From assembly GCA_937893945.1 (NCBI GenBank), contig CALCTA010000159.1, forward strand, positions 1 to 14,397: a DNA stretch of 14,397 nucleotides, written 5' to 3'. The position numbers and the translations under genes are program-made. This document shows, piece by piece, positions 1 through 6,892 of the stretch; positions within the stretch are counted from its first letter, which is position 1; each line of letters begins with the position of its first letter. Below the pieces are notes generated by a model that was not told the origin of the DNA, did no database searches, and was given only the letters and a program-made list of their open reading frames with translations. The DNA comes from an uncultured Clostridia bacterium (GTDB lineage: Bacteria; Bacillota; Clostridia; Oscillospirales; CAG-272).

Positions 1-1
1 A

Positions 2-2590
2 GGCAAGCTTCCCCAGAGAAAGATAGTATCCACCGCAGCGGCAGGATATTCCTCTTACGGAAACCAGATCGGTCTTGCTACGGGTATTGTTGACGAGCTT
101 TACCATGACGGATACGTTGCAAAGCGTATGGAGATAGGCGCGGTCATCGCCGCCGCTCCCGCAAAGAACGTTCGCCGCGAGGTTCCCGCTGACGGTGATA
201 TAATAATTCTCCTTGGCGGAAGAACAGGCAGAGACGGCTGTGGCGGTGCTACAGGCCCTTCAAAATCGCATACTCTTGAATCGCTTGAGACCTGCGGTGC
301 TGAGGTACAGAAGGGTAACGCCCCCGAGGAAAGAAAGCTTCAGCGACTTTTCCGCAACAGCGAGGCTACCCGTCTTATCAAGCGATGCAACGACTTTGGC
401 GCAGGCGGTGTTTCGGTTGCTATAGGTGAGCTTGCCGACGGAATTAAGATAAATCTCAACGCCGTTCCCAAAAAATATGAGGGACTTGACGGCACAGAGC
501 TTGCTATCTCCGAGTCTCAGGAGAGAATGGCAGTAGTAGTTGAGGCTAAGGATGTAGCGCGCTTCTGCGAGCTTGCGGAGAGCGAGAACCTTGAGGCTAC
601 CGTTGTAGCAGAGGTTACCGAAGAGCCCCGCCTCGTGATGAGATGGAATGACAAGGTCATAGTCGATATCTCCAGAGAATTTCTTAATTCAAATGGTGCA
701 GAGAAGCATATAGATATACTTGCAAGCAAGCCGCAGAGCTTCGCTAAGGAAGTAACGGGAGACTTTGGTAAGCTTATGAGCGATCTTGCTACCGATCTTA
801 ACGTTTGCTCCAAGAGAGGCCTTAGTGAGCGCTTTGACTCCACTATCGGAGCAGGTAGCGTGCTGATGCCCTTTGGCGGAAAGAATCAGAGCACACCCAC
901 ACAGGTAATGGTTAACAAGATATCTGTTGAAAGCGCAGATACAGACACCTGCTCGTTTATGTCCTGGGGATATAACCCCTACATATCCGAAAAGAGCCCC
1001 TATCACGGAGCTTATCTTGCGGTAGTTGAGTCGGCATCAAAGCTTATTGCGGGCGGCGCTGACTTTAAGGATACATACCTTACCTTCCAGGAATATTTTG
1101 AGAAGCCTCGTAAAGATGCGGCACGTTGGGGCAAGCCCTTCTCGGCACTCCTTGGTGCTTTCAAAGCGCAGAAGGATCTCGGAATTGCCGCTATCGGCGG
1201 TAAGGACTCAATGAGCGGAAGCTTTGAGAATATTGACGTGCCCCCCACGCTCGTATCCTTTGCGGTTACCACAGGCAAGACCGCTACGGTAACAAGCGCA
1301 GAATTCAAGATTCCTTTCAGCCGCGTTATCTGGATGCGCCCCGAGTATGATGCAGACGGTCTGCCTGTAGCAAAGTCGCTTCTCGCACTCTACGATAAGG
1401 TAGCTGCACTCACAAAGAGCGGCAAGATCCTTGCGGCTTATACACCCACCTACGGCGGTGTCGCAGAAGCGGTAATGAAAATGTGCTTTGGAAACGGCGT
1501 AGGCTTCAAGTATTCTGATAAGGTATCACTTGAGGATATCTTCGGATACTCTTACGGCTCTTTCGTGCTTGAGCTTGCAGACGGCGCAGAGGCTGACGGA
1601 ATTCTCCTCGGTGAGACTACCGCTAAGAGCAGCATCGTATTTGGTAATGAGGCGGTTGACCTTTCCGCTATTTATAAGGAATACGAAAGCGTTCTTGAGG
1701 GTGTTTATCCCACAAGCGCTGAGGAAGCAAAGGTCGAGATCCCCGCATTCTCATACGAGGGAAAGAGCGCTCCCGCAGTTATCAAGTGCGCAAAGCCTCG
1801 CGTTCTCATTCCCGTTTTCCCCGGAACAAACTGTGAGTACGATTCCGCAAAGGCATTTATGAGAGCGGGTGCTGAGACCGAGATATTCGTTATCAAGAAT
1901 CTTTCGGCAGAGAAGGTTACAGAGTCGGTTGAATCCTTCGTAAAGAAGATAAAGGACTCTCAGATAATCTTCGTTCCCGGCGGTTTCTCCGGCGGAGACG
2001 AGCCTGACGGCTCTGGTAAGTTCATCACGGCTTTCTTCAGAAATGAGGCAATAAAGAATGAAGTAAACGAGCTGCTCAAGAACAGAGACGGACTTATGTG
2101 CGGTATCTGTAACGGCTTCCAGGCTCTTATCAAGCTCGGTCTCGTGCCTTACGGCGAGATAATCGACACCGACGAAAGCTGTCCTACGCTTACCTTTAAC
2201 AGTATCGGACGCCATCAGTCGAGAATAGTTCGCACAAGAGTTGCATCTAACAACTCTCCTTGGCTCTCCGAGGTTAAGGTAGGAGACGTATATTCAGTGC
2301 CGATCTCTCACGGCGAGGGAAGATTCTTCGCTTCTGACGAGCTTATAAAGAAGCTTGCGGCTAACGGACAGATAGCAACTCAGTACGTTGACCTTGAGGG
2401 AAAGCCCACCTCGAATATTCTTTATAACCCCAACAATTCCTGCTACGCTATCGAGGGAATTACCTCTCCCGACGGACACGTATTCGGAAAGATGGGACAT
2501 ACCGAAAGATACAACGACGGTCTTTATAAGAACGTTGAAGGCAATTACGATATGAAGATATTCGAATCCGCAGTCAAGTACTTTAAATAA
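2..2590 (+). CDS. purL: Phosphoribosylformylglycinamidine synthase (FGAM synthase), large single-chain form, 5'-truncated by window edge
   Basis: This enzyme performs the fourth step of de novo purine synthesis: FGAR + glutamine + ATP to FGAM, in the cytoplasm. The frame is open to the left edge. In-frame family sequence (AAAGYSSYGNQIGLATG) precedes the first ATG at 128, so 128 is not the true start. About 862 residues are visible; large-form proteins usually have about 1,200-1,300, so roughly the N-terminal third is missing. Visible in order: a PurM-like ATP-binding half with the glycine-rich GGRTGRDGCGGATG stretch, a second PurM-like half containing AAIGGKDSMSG, then a C-terminal class I glutaminase. 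The glutaminase shows the nucleophile elbow GICNGFQ (Cys codon 2108-2110) and a GHTER motif giving the catalytic His (2498-2500) and Glu (2504-2506). The glutaminase is therefore fused, with no separate PurQ. A strong terminator follows 6 bases after the stop. Confidence 0.97.
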   Translation, partial: GKLPQRKIVSTAAAGYSSYGNQIGLATGIVDELYHDGYVAKRMEIGAVIAAAPAKNVRREVPADGDIIILLGGRTGRDGCGGATGPSKSHTLESLETCGAEVQKGNAPEERKLQRLFRNSEATRLIKRCNDFGAGGVSVAIGELADGIKINLNAVPKKYEGLDGTELAISESQERMAVVVEAKDVARFCELAESENLEATVVAEVTEEPRLVMRWNDKVIVDISREFLNSNGAEKHIDILASKPQSFAKEVTGDFGKLMSDLATDLNVCSKRGLSERFDSTIGAGSVLMPFGGKNQSTPTQVMVNKISVESADTDTCSFMSWGYNPYISEKSPYHGAYLAVVESASKLIAGGADFKDTYLTFQEYFEKPRKDAARWGKPFSALLGAFKAQKDLGIAAIGGKDSMSGSFENIDVPPTLVSFAVTTGKTATVTSAEFKIPFSRVIWMRPEYDADGLPVAKSLLALYDKVAALTKSGKILAAYTPTYGGVAEAVMKMCFGNGVGFKYSDKVSLEDIFGYSYGSFVLELADGAEADGILLGETTAKSSIVFGNEAVDLSAIYKEYESVLEGVYPTSAEEAKVEIPAFSYEGKSAPAVIKCAKPRVLIPVFPGTNCEYDSAKAFMRAGAETEIFVIKNLSAEKVTESVESFVKKIKDSQIIFVPGGFSGGDEPDGSGKFITAFFRNEAIKNEVNELLKNRDGLMCGICNGFQALIKLGLVPYGEIIDTDESCPTLTFNSIGRHQSRIVRTRVASNNSPWLSEVKVGDVYSVPISHGEGRFFASDELIKKLAANGQIATQYVDLEGKPTSNILYNPNNSCYAIEGITSPDGHVFGKMGHTERYNDGLYKNVEGNYDMKIFESAVKYFK

Positions 2591-2596
2591 TCAATA

Positions 2597-2636
2597 AAAA
2601 AGCAGGCAAAGCCGCAAGGTTTTGCCTGCTTTTTCT
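2597..2636 (+). terminator. Rho-independent terminator after purL
   Basis: A 14-bp perfect stem (2597-2610 with 2621-2634) is extended by a G-U pair and two C-G pairs capped by a GCAA tetraloop (2614-2617). The 3' arm ends in a U run. It begins a few bases after the purL stop and separates purL from the metF promoter. The arm sequence starts with an A run, so it could also work in reverse, but no converging gene is present. Confidence 0.93.
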
Positions 2637-2646
2637 TACTAAAGTC

Positions 2647-2675
2647 TTGAATTAGGAAAATAAATGTGCTATAAT
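2647..2675 (+). promoter_or_regulatory. Sigma-A-type extended -10 promoter for the metF operon
   Basis: TTGAAT (2647-2652) is separated by 17 bases from a perfect TATAAT (2670-2675). The -10 is preceded by TGC (2667-2669), an extended -10. It lies between the purL terminator and metF, giving an expected start near 2682 and an untranslated leader of only about 35 bases. That is too short for a SAM or cobalamin riboswitch. Confidence 0.8.
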
Positions 2676-2683
2676 GATTTTAT

Positions 2684-2702
2684 AAGCTTAAAATTTAAGT
2701 TT
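2684..2702 (+). promoter_or_regulatory. Small AT-rich inverted repeat in the metF leader
   Basis: CTTAAA (2687-2692) and TTTAAG (2694-2699) are inverted around one base. With a G-U pair and two A-U pairs outside, the potential stem spans 2684-2702. It sits at or just after the predicted transcription start and directly before the ribosome site GGAGA (2705-2709). It could be an operator or a weak RNA hairpin. Such AT palindromes also arise by chance, so function is unproven. Confidence 0.3.
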
Positions 2703-2715
2703 TTGGAGAAATAGT

Positions 2716-3591
2716 ATGAAGTTAACGGAGATTTTAAAGCAAGATAGCCTTTCACTCTCATTTGAGGTCTTTCCGCCCAAAACAGATATGGCTTTCGATA
2801 GCGTAAAGCACGCCACCGAGGAGATCGCCAAGCTCTCGCCATCTTTTATGAGCGTAACCTACGGAGCGGGCGGCGGAACCAGCAAATATACACTTGAAAT
2901 AGCGAAAAACATCAAAGAGCAGTACGGTGTTCCTACGCTTGCTCATCTTACTTGCGTTTCCTCTACTAAAGCGACTGTCGCAGAGAAGATAGATGCTATG
3001 AAGCAAGCGGGAATAGAGAACGTTATGGCACTGCGTGGCGACCTTACGCCTGAGCTTGAGAAAAGTGATAGGAGCGCGTGGGCTTACCGCCACGCCATTG
3101 ACCTTATCAGAGACATCAAATCGAGCGGTGCGGACTTCTGCATCGGTGGCGCGTGCTATCCCGAAATACACCCCGAAAGTGCTGATCAAAAGGAAGATAT
3201 AAAGTATCTCAAGGAAAAAGTGGACGCAGGATGCGACTTTCTCACCACACAAATGTTTTTTGACAACAATCTTCTTTACAACTTCCTTTATAAGATACGT
3301 GAGGCAGGTATAACCGTACCGATAATTCCCGGCGTTATGCCAATAACCAACGCAAATCAGGTGGAACGCGCGATAAAGCTCTCGGGCTCGTTTATGCCGC
3401 AGCGTTTTAAAAGTATCGTAGATAAATTCGGACATTCGCCCGAGGCTATGAAGCAAGCGGGAATAGCGTATGCTACCGATCAGATAATCGACCTATTTGC
3501 AAACGGAATTACAAACGTACACGTTTATTCTATGAACAAGCCTGACGTTGCCGCAAAGATACAGAGCAATCTGTCTTATATACTCAACTGA
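2716..3591 (+). CDS. metF: 5,10-methylenetetrahydrofolate reductase
   Basis: This FAD enzyme reduces 5,10-methylene-THF to 5-methyl-THF, the methyl donor for MetH. The protein has 291 residues, the normal length for bacterial MetF (about 290-300). Family signatures appear along the TIM barrel: FEVFPPK at 16-22 (Glu17 corresponds to the catalytic Glu28 of the E. coli enzyme), AHLTCV near 75, LRGD with Asp109 (equivalent to the FAD-tuning Asp120), IGGACYPEIH near 142, TTQMFFDN near 177, and PIIPGVMPITN near 200. Start: ATG preceded by GGAGA (2705-2709) with 6 bases between. It is the first gene of an operon with a MetH reactivation protein (stop and next start one base apart) and metH, which fixes its role in methionine/folate metabolism. 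Confidence 0.97.
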   Translation: MKLTEILKQDSLSLSFEVFPPKTDMAFDSVKHATEEIAKLSPSFMSVTYGAGGGTSKYTLEIAKNIKEQYGVPTLAHLTCVSSTKATVAEKIDAMKQAGIENVMALRGDLTPELEKSDRSAWAYRHAIDLIRDIKSSGADFCIGGACYPEIHPESADQKEDIKYLKEKVDAGCDFLTTQMFFDNNLLYNFLYKIREAGITVPIIPGVMPITNANQVERAIKLSGSFMPQRFKSIVDKFGHSPEAMKQAGIAYATDQIIDLFANGITNVHVYSMNKPDVAAKIQSNLSYILN

Positions 3592-3592
3592 T

Positions 3593-4174
3593 ATGCTTAA
3601 TATATATCAAAGATCCTATGAGCTATCGGCTCCCGACAAGCGTGAGATACTGCGATATTCGGGTGTTCGAGGCACGGCAGATGAAGTAGAGACACTGCTT
3701 GAGGAATGTATTGCCGAGACTGCATCGCTCTTTCACCCGAGAGTATGCTGGTGCGTCTTACCTCTCGCAGAAGCAAAGCAAATACAAGAGCTTGGCTCTA
3801 TCTTCACTTCAAACTCTCTGTCAAAGCATCTTGAGGATTGTACGCAGATACTTATCTTCGCCGCTACCGTGGGAATAGAGATAGACCGCACGATAGCAAG
3901 ATATAACGCACTCTCTCCCGCAAAAGCACTACTTGCTTCTGCTATAGGCAGCGAGCGTATCGAGGCTCTTTGCGACACCTTTGAAATAGACTTAAAAAGC
4001 GAGGGTGTGGAAATAAAGCCAAGATTCAGCCCCGGATATTCAGACCTTCCTATTGAGTGTCAGAAGGATATCTTTTTGCTGCTTGACTGTCCGAGAAGAA
4101 TAGGACTTACACTTACGGAGAGTATGCTGATGTCTCCATCGAAATCTGTATCGGCAATAATTGGTATAAAATAA
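3593..4174 (+). CDS. Stand-alone B12-dependent methionine synthase reactivation (activation-domain) protein
   Basis: The 193-residue protein resembles the C-terminal AdoMet-binding activation domain of long MetH proteins. That domain reductively methylates inactive cob(II)alamin using SAM and an electron donor. The main evidence is the RFSPGY motif at 144-149, followed by the DLPIE helix start and a RIGLTLTESMLMSPSKSVSAIIG tail read here in two pieces (RIGLTLTES, then MLMSPSKSVSAIIG), which is the family's C-terminal pattern. The downstream MetH lacks exactly this domain. A TTG at 3548 would give a longer form inside metF, but ATG 3593 is preferred. It starts one base after the metF stop and has no clear Shine-Dalgarno of its own, so translation probably depends on re-initiation from metF. 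A split MetH with a separate reactivation protein is known in Thermotoga and many Clostridia. Confidence 0.9.
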   Translation: MLNIYQRSYELSAPDKREILRYSGVRGTADEVETLLEECIAETASLFHPRVCWCVLPLAEAKQIQELGSIFTSNSLSKHLEDCTQILIFAATVGIEIDRTIARYNALSPAKALLASAIGSERIEALCDTFEIDLKSEGVEIKPRFSPGYSDLPIECQKDIFLLLDCPRRIGLTLTESMLMSPSKSVSAIIGIK

Positions 4175-4195
4175 ATTTAGAGCAACGGAGAAGCT

Positions 4196-6580
4196 ATGAA
4201 CATCTTAGATTTTCTGAAAAATAATATTCTGTATCTTGACGGTGGTATGGGAACTCTGCTTCAGTCCGAAGGACTTAAAGCAGGCGAGCTTCCCGAGTGT
4301 TGGAACATTTCTCATCCCGAAGTAATCACAAGCATTCACCGCCGCTACTACGAGGCAGGCAGTAACGTTGTAAACACAAACACATTCGGCGCAAATTCCT
4401 TGAAATTTTCCGAGAGTGAGCTTGAGAATATAGTCAGTAGCGCAATAGCCAACGCCAAAGCCGCTCAAACAAATAAGAAGCACGAATGGATAGCGCTTGA
4501 CATAGGTCCTCTCGGCAAGCTGCTCAAGCCCTACGGAGACCTTGATTTTGAGGATGCGGTCGAGATATTTGCAAAAACTGTTCGCCTCGGTGCAAAATAC
4601 GGCGCGGATCTCGTGTTTATTGAGACAATGAACGATAGCTACGAGACTAAGGCTGCGCTTCTTGCCGCAAAGGAAAACTGCGACCTTCCTATATTCGTGT
4701 CCAATGCCTACGGCGAGGACGGAAAGCTTATGACAGGCGCAACTCCCACAGCCATGGTTGCAATGCTTGAGGGAATGGGCGCAGATGCTATCGGTGTAAA
4801 CTGTTCTCTCGGTCCTCGGGCGCTTGCTCCGGTTGTAGAAGAATACCTAAAATATGCTTCAGTTCCCGTAATTCTCAAGCCTAACGCAGGACTTCCTAAG
4901 GCTGAGAATGGCAAGACGGTATATGACATAACACCGCAAGAATTTGCGGCGGAAGTATGCTCTCTCATTCAAAAAGGCGTGCTGATAGCAGGCGGTTGCT
5001 GTGGCACAACACCCGAGCATATTTCGTTTCTTACCAAGAACGACGCAAATATCACGCCAGTACCCGTGGAAGAGAAGAGCTACACCCTCGTTTCTTCCTA
5101 CACTCACGCCGTTATCTTCGGTGAGCGTCCCGTTCTTATCGGCGAGCGCATAAATCCCACGGGTAAAAAGCGCTTCAAAGAGGCTCTGCGCGAGGGAGAT
5201 ATGGACTACATTCTCAAGGAAGGCATTTTTCAAGAAGAAAAGGGAGTTGACATCCTTGACGTAAACGTAGGTCTTCCCGAAATAGATGAGGCTTATATGC
5301 TTACTCGCTCTGTCTGTGAACTTCAGGCAATAACCGCTCTGCCGTTGCAGATAGACACCTCGGATCCCGTGGCTATGGAAAAGGCGCTTAGAAGATACAA
5401 CGGCAAGGCAATGATAAACTCGGTAAGCGGAAAGAAAGAGAGTCTTGATGCGATCCTACCGCTCGTAAAGAAATACGGCGGTCTTTTGGTGGCGCTGACA
5501 CTCGACGAGAACGGCATTCCCGAGAAAGCCGAGCAAAGGCTCGAGATCGCAAGAAGGATACTCTCAGAAGCAAAAAAGCACGGCATAGACAAGAAGGATA
5601 TAATTTTTGATCCTCTTGCGCTCACTATAAGCGCTGATAACAACGCCGCAATAGAAACGCTCAGGGCAGTAAGTCTTATAAAAGAAGAGCTTGGTTGTCA
5701 TACCTCTCTCGGCGTCTCTAACGTGTCATTTGGACTTCCGAACAGGGATATAATTACGTCAAGCTTCTTTACTCTTGCTATGGGCAAGGGACTTTCCGCG
5801 GCGATAATGAACCCTTACTCGCTTGAGATGATGAAGGCTTACAAGGCTTTCTGCGCGCTTAACGGAGCGGACTCTAACTGCGCTGATTATATTTCTTTCG
5901 CGGACACACTTCCTACAAATGCTCCCCAAACGACAAATCCCGCTACTGACAGTAGAGATAACGAGACATGCACATCAGAGCTTCAAAAAGCGATCGCCAA
6001 AGGTCTCAAAGAAAGAGCCGCAGATCTGACAAGTGAGCTTCTTGCGTTCTCAGAACCCTTGGATATCGTACAAAACGAAATAATCCCCGCACTTGACTTA
6101 GTGGGCAAGGGATTTGAAGAGAAGCGCGTATATCTCCCTCAGCTTCTTATGAGCGCTGAGGCGGCAAAGGCGGCATTTGAGCGTATCAAGGAAAAGATCC
6201 CCGCAGGCGCATCGGACAAATGCAAAATAGTTATAGCAACCGTCAAGGGCGATATACACGATATAGGAAAAAACATAGTCAAGCTTTTGCTTGAAAACTA
6301 CGGATTTGCTGTCTATGATCTCGGCAAGGACGTCCCGCCCGAGAGAATCGTAGATAGGGCAGAGGAGCTTGGAGCTAAGATAATTTGCCTGAGTGCTCTG
6401 ATGACCACTACCGTTCCCGCAATGGAAGAGACGATAAAGCTTGCTCGCAAGCAGACACCAAAAGTCAAAATAATCGTCGGTGGCGCAGTGCTGACGCAAG
6501 AATATGCCGACCGCATCGGCGCAGATAAATACGCGAAGGATGCAATGGAGGCGGTAAGATACGCCGAGAGCATCAATTAA
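4196..6580 (+). CDS. metH: Cobalamin-dependent methionine synthase, short form without reactivation domain
   Basis: The enzyme transfers methyl from 5-methyl-THF to homocysteine through enzyme-bound cobalamin. At 794 residues it is well short of the roughly 1,227 of E. coli MetH. Domains in order: homocysteine methyltransferase barrel (about 1-285) with zinc ligands Cys203 (GVNCSLGP), Cys268 and Cys269 (GGCCGTTPEH); pterin-binding barrel (about 300-560) starting at GERINPTGKK; a Thr/Asn/Asp-rich linker (about 565-595); the four-helix cobalamin cap (about 600-675); and the B12-binding Rossmann domain with DIHDIG, where His688 is the lower cobalt ligand. It ends at the close of the B12 domain, so the reactivation domain is absent and supplied by the gene just upstream. 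ATG 4196 follows GGAG (4187-4190) with 5 bases between. The gap to the upstream gene is 21 bases. Confidence 0.97.
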   Translation: MNILDFLKNNILYLDGGMGTLLQSEGLKAGELPECWNISHPEVITSIHRRYYEAGSNVVNTNTFGANSLKFSESELENIVSSAIANAKAAQTNKKHEWIALDIGPLGKLLKPYGDLDFEDAVEIFAKTVRLGAKYGADLVFIETMNDSYETKAALLAAKENCDLPIFVSNAYGEDGKLMTGATPTAMVAMLEGMGADAIGVNCSLGPRALAPVVEEYLKYASVPVILKPNAGLPKAENGKTVYDITPQEFAAEVCSLIQKGVLIAGGCCGTTPEHISFLTKNDANITPVPVEEKSYTLVSSYTHAVIFGERPVLIGERINPTGKKRFKEALREGDMDYILKEGIFQEEKGVDILDVNVGLPEIDEAYMLTRSVCELQAITALPLQIDTSDPVAMEKALRRYNGKAMINSVSGKKESLDAILPLVKKYGGLLVALTLDENGIPEKAEQRLEIARRILSEAKKHGIDKKDIIFDPLALTISADNNAAIETLRAVSLIKEELGCHTSLGVSNVSFGLPNRDIITSSFFTLAMGKGLSAAIMNPYSLEMMKAYKAFCALNGADSNCADYISFADTLPTNAPQTTNPATDSRDNETCTSELQKAIAKGLKERAADLTSELLAFSEPLDIVQNEIIPALDLVGKGFEEKRVYLPQLLMSAEAAKAAFERIKEKIPAGASDKCKIVIATVKGDIHDIGKNIVKLLLENYGFAVYDLGKDVPPERIVDRAEELGAKIICLSALMTTTVPAMEETIKLARKQTPKVKIIVGGAVLTQEYADRIGADKYAKDAMEAVRYAESIN

Positions 6581-6589
6581 ATAAATCAC

Positions 6590-6618
6590 AAAGCACCTTT
6601 CTGTCGGAAGGTGCTTTT
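6590..6618 (+). terminator. Rho-independent terminator after metH
   Basis: A 10-bp perfect stem (6590-6599 with 6608-6617), extendable by a U-G and a C-G pair to a UGUC loop, ends in four T. It begins 9 bases after the metH stop and closes the metF operon. Confidence 0.9.
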
Positions 6619-6696
6619 GTAAATTGAATAAGTTACATTCAAGTATGCGTATAATAAAATAAACTGATAAAATTTTAAAAAATTAGCAAAAAGACC

Positions 6697-6725
6697 TTGA
6701 AATTAATGAAAAAATCTGCTATAAT
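6697..6725 (+). promoter_or_regulatory. Sigma-A-type extended -10 promoter for the riboswitch and ATPase
   Basis: TTGAAA (6697-6702), a 17-base A-rich spacer, and a perfect TATAAT (6720-6725) preceded by TGC (6717-6719). Expected transcription start is near 6732, immediately at the 5' end of the riboswitch. The 6619-6696 stretch upstream is AT-rich and I see nothing else in it. The architecture closely matches the metF promoter. Confidence 0.85.
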
Positions 6726-6733
6726 ATTTTTGT

Positions 6734-6860
6734 TCTTAATAAGGGAGTAGTTTGCACTATGTGCGGCAAAGTCAACAGCATGGAATTTTTCCTGGCTTTG
6801 CCTTAAATAACGAGACTTATCTGCAAAAAATGTGGTAGTCTCGTTTTTTTGTTATTGAAG
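6734..6860 (+). ncRNA. yybP-ykoY family manganese riboswitch (Rfam RF00080 type)
   Basis: The leader carries the family's conserved AAGGGAGUAG (6741-6750), GUCAACAG (6771-6778), CCUUAAAU-ACGAGAC and CUGCAAAA (6821-6828) elements in the right order. Helices seen: closing helix 6736-6742 with 6852-6858 (one G-U); hairpin GCAC/GUGC 6754-6757 with 6761-6764; a perfect 7-bp stem 6765-6771 with 6796-6802 enclosing GGAA/UUCC; and 6810-6817 with 6837-6844. yybP-ykoY RNAs bind Mn2+ where two internal loops dock, and switch on exporters or other metal genes. Here the last hairpin is followed by seven U (6844-6850), so it can act as a terminator. The 3' strand of the closing helix starts just after that U run, which suggests Mn2+-stabilised read-through. 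Family assignment is firm from motifs; the switching mechanism is inferred. Confidence 0.92.
6810..6850 (+). terminator. Attenuator hairpin within the manganese riboswitch
   Basis: An 8-bp stem ACGAGACU/AGUCUCGU (6810-6817 with 6837-6844) holds a 19-base loop and runs directly into seven consecutive U. It is both part of the conserved aptamer and a plausible intrinsic terminator 43 bases before the ATPase start. This suggests control by transcription attenuation rather than by masking the ribosome site at 6882-6887, which is outside the aptamer. Confidence 0.7.
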
Positions 6861-6892
6861 TAAATTTACAAATAAATTATTAGGAGGACACA

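Noticed and set aside
2758..3456. Minus-strand open frame of 232 codons inside metF
   Set aside because: Antisense shadow. MetF motifs run across the same bases and no promoter or ribosome site supports the reverse frame.
3548..3592. TTG start at 3548 for the MetH reactivation protein
   Set aside because: It would overlap 44 bases of metF and add 15 residues with no family match. ATG 3593 directly after the metF stop is the simpler coupled start.
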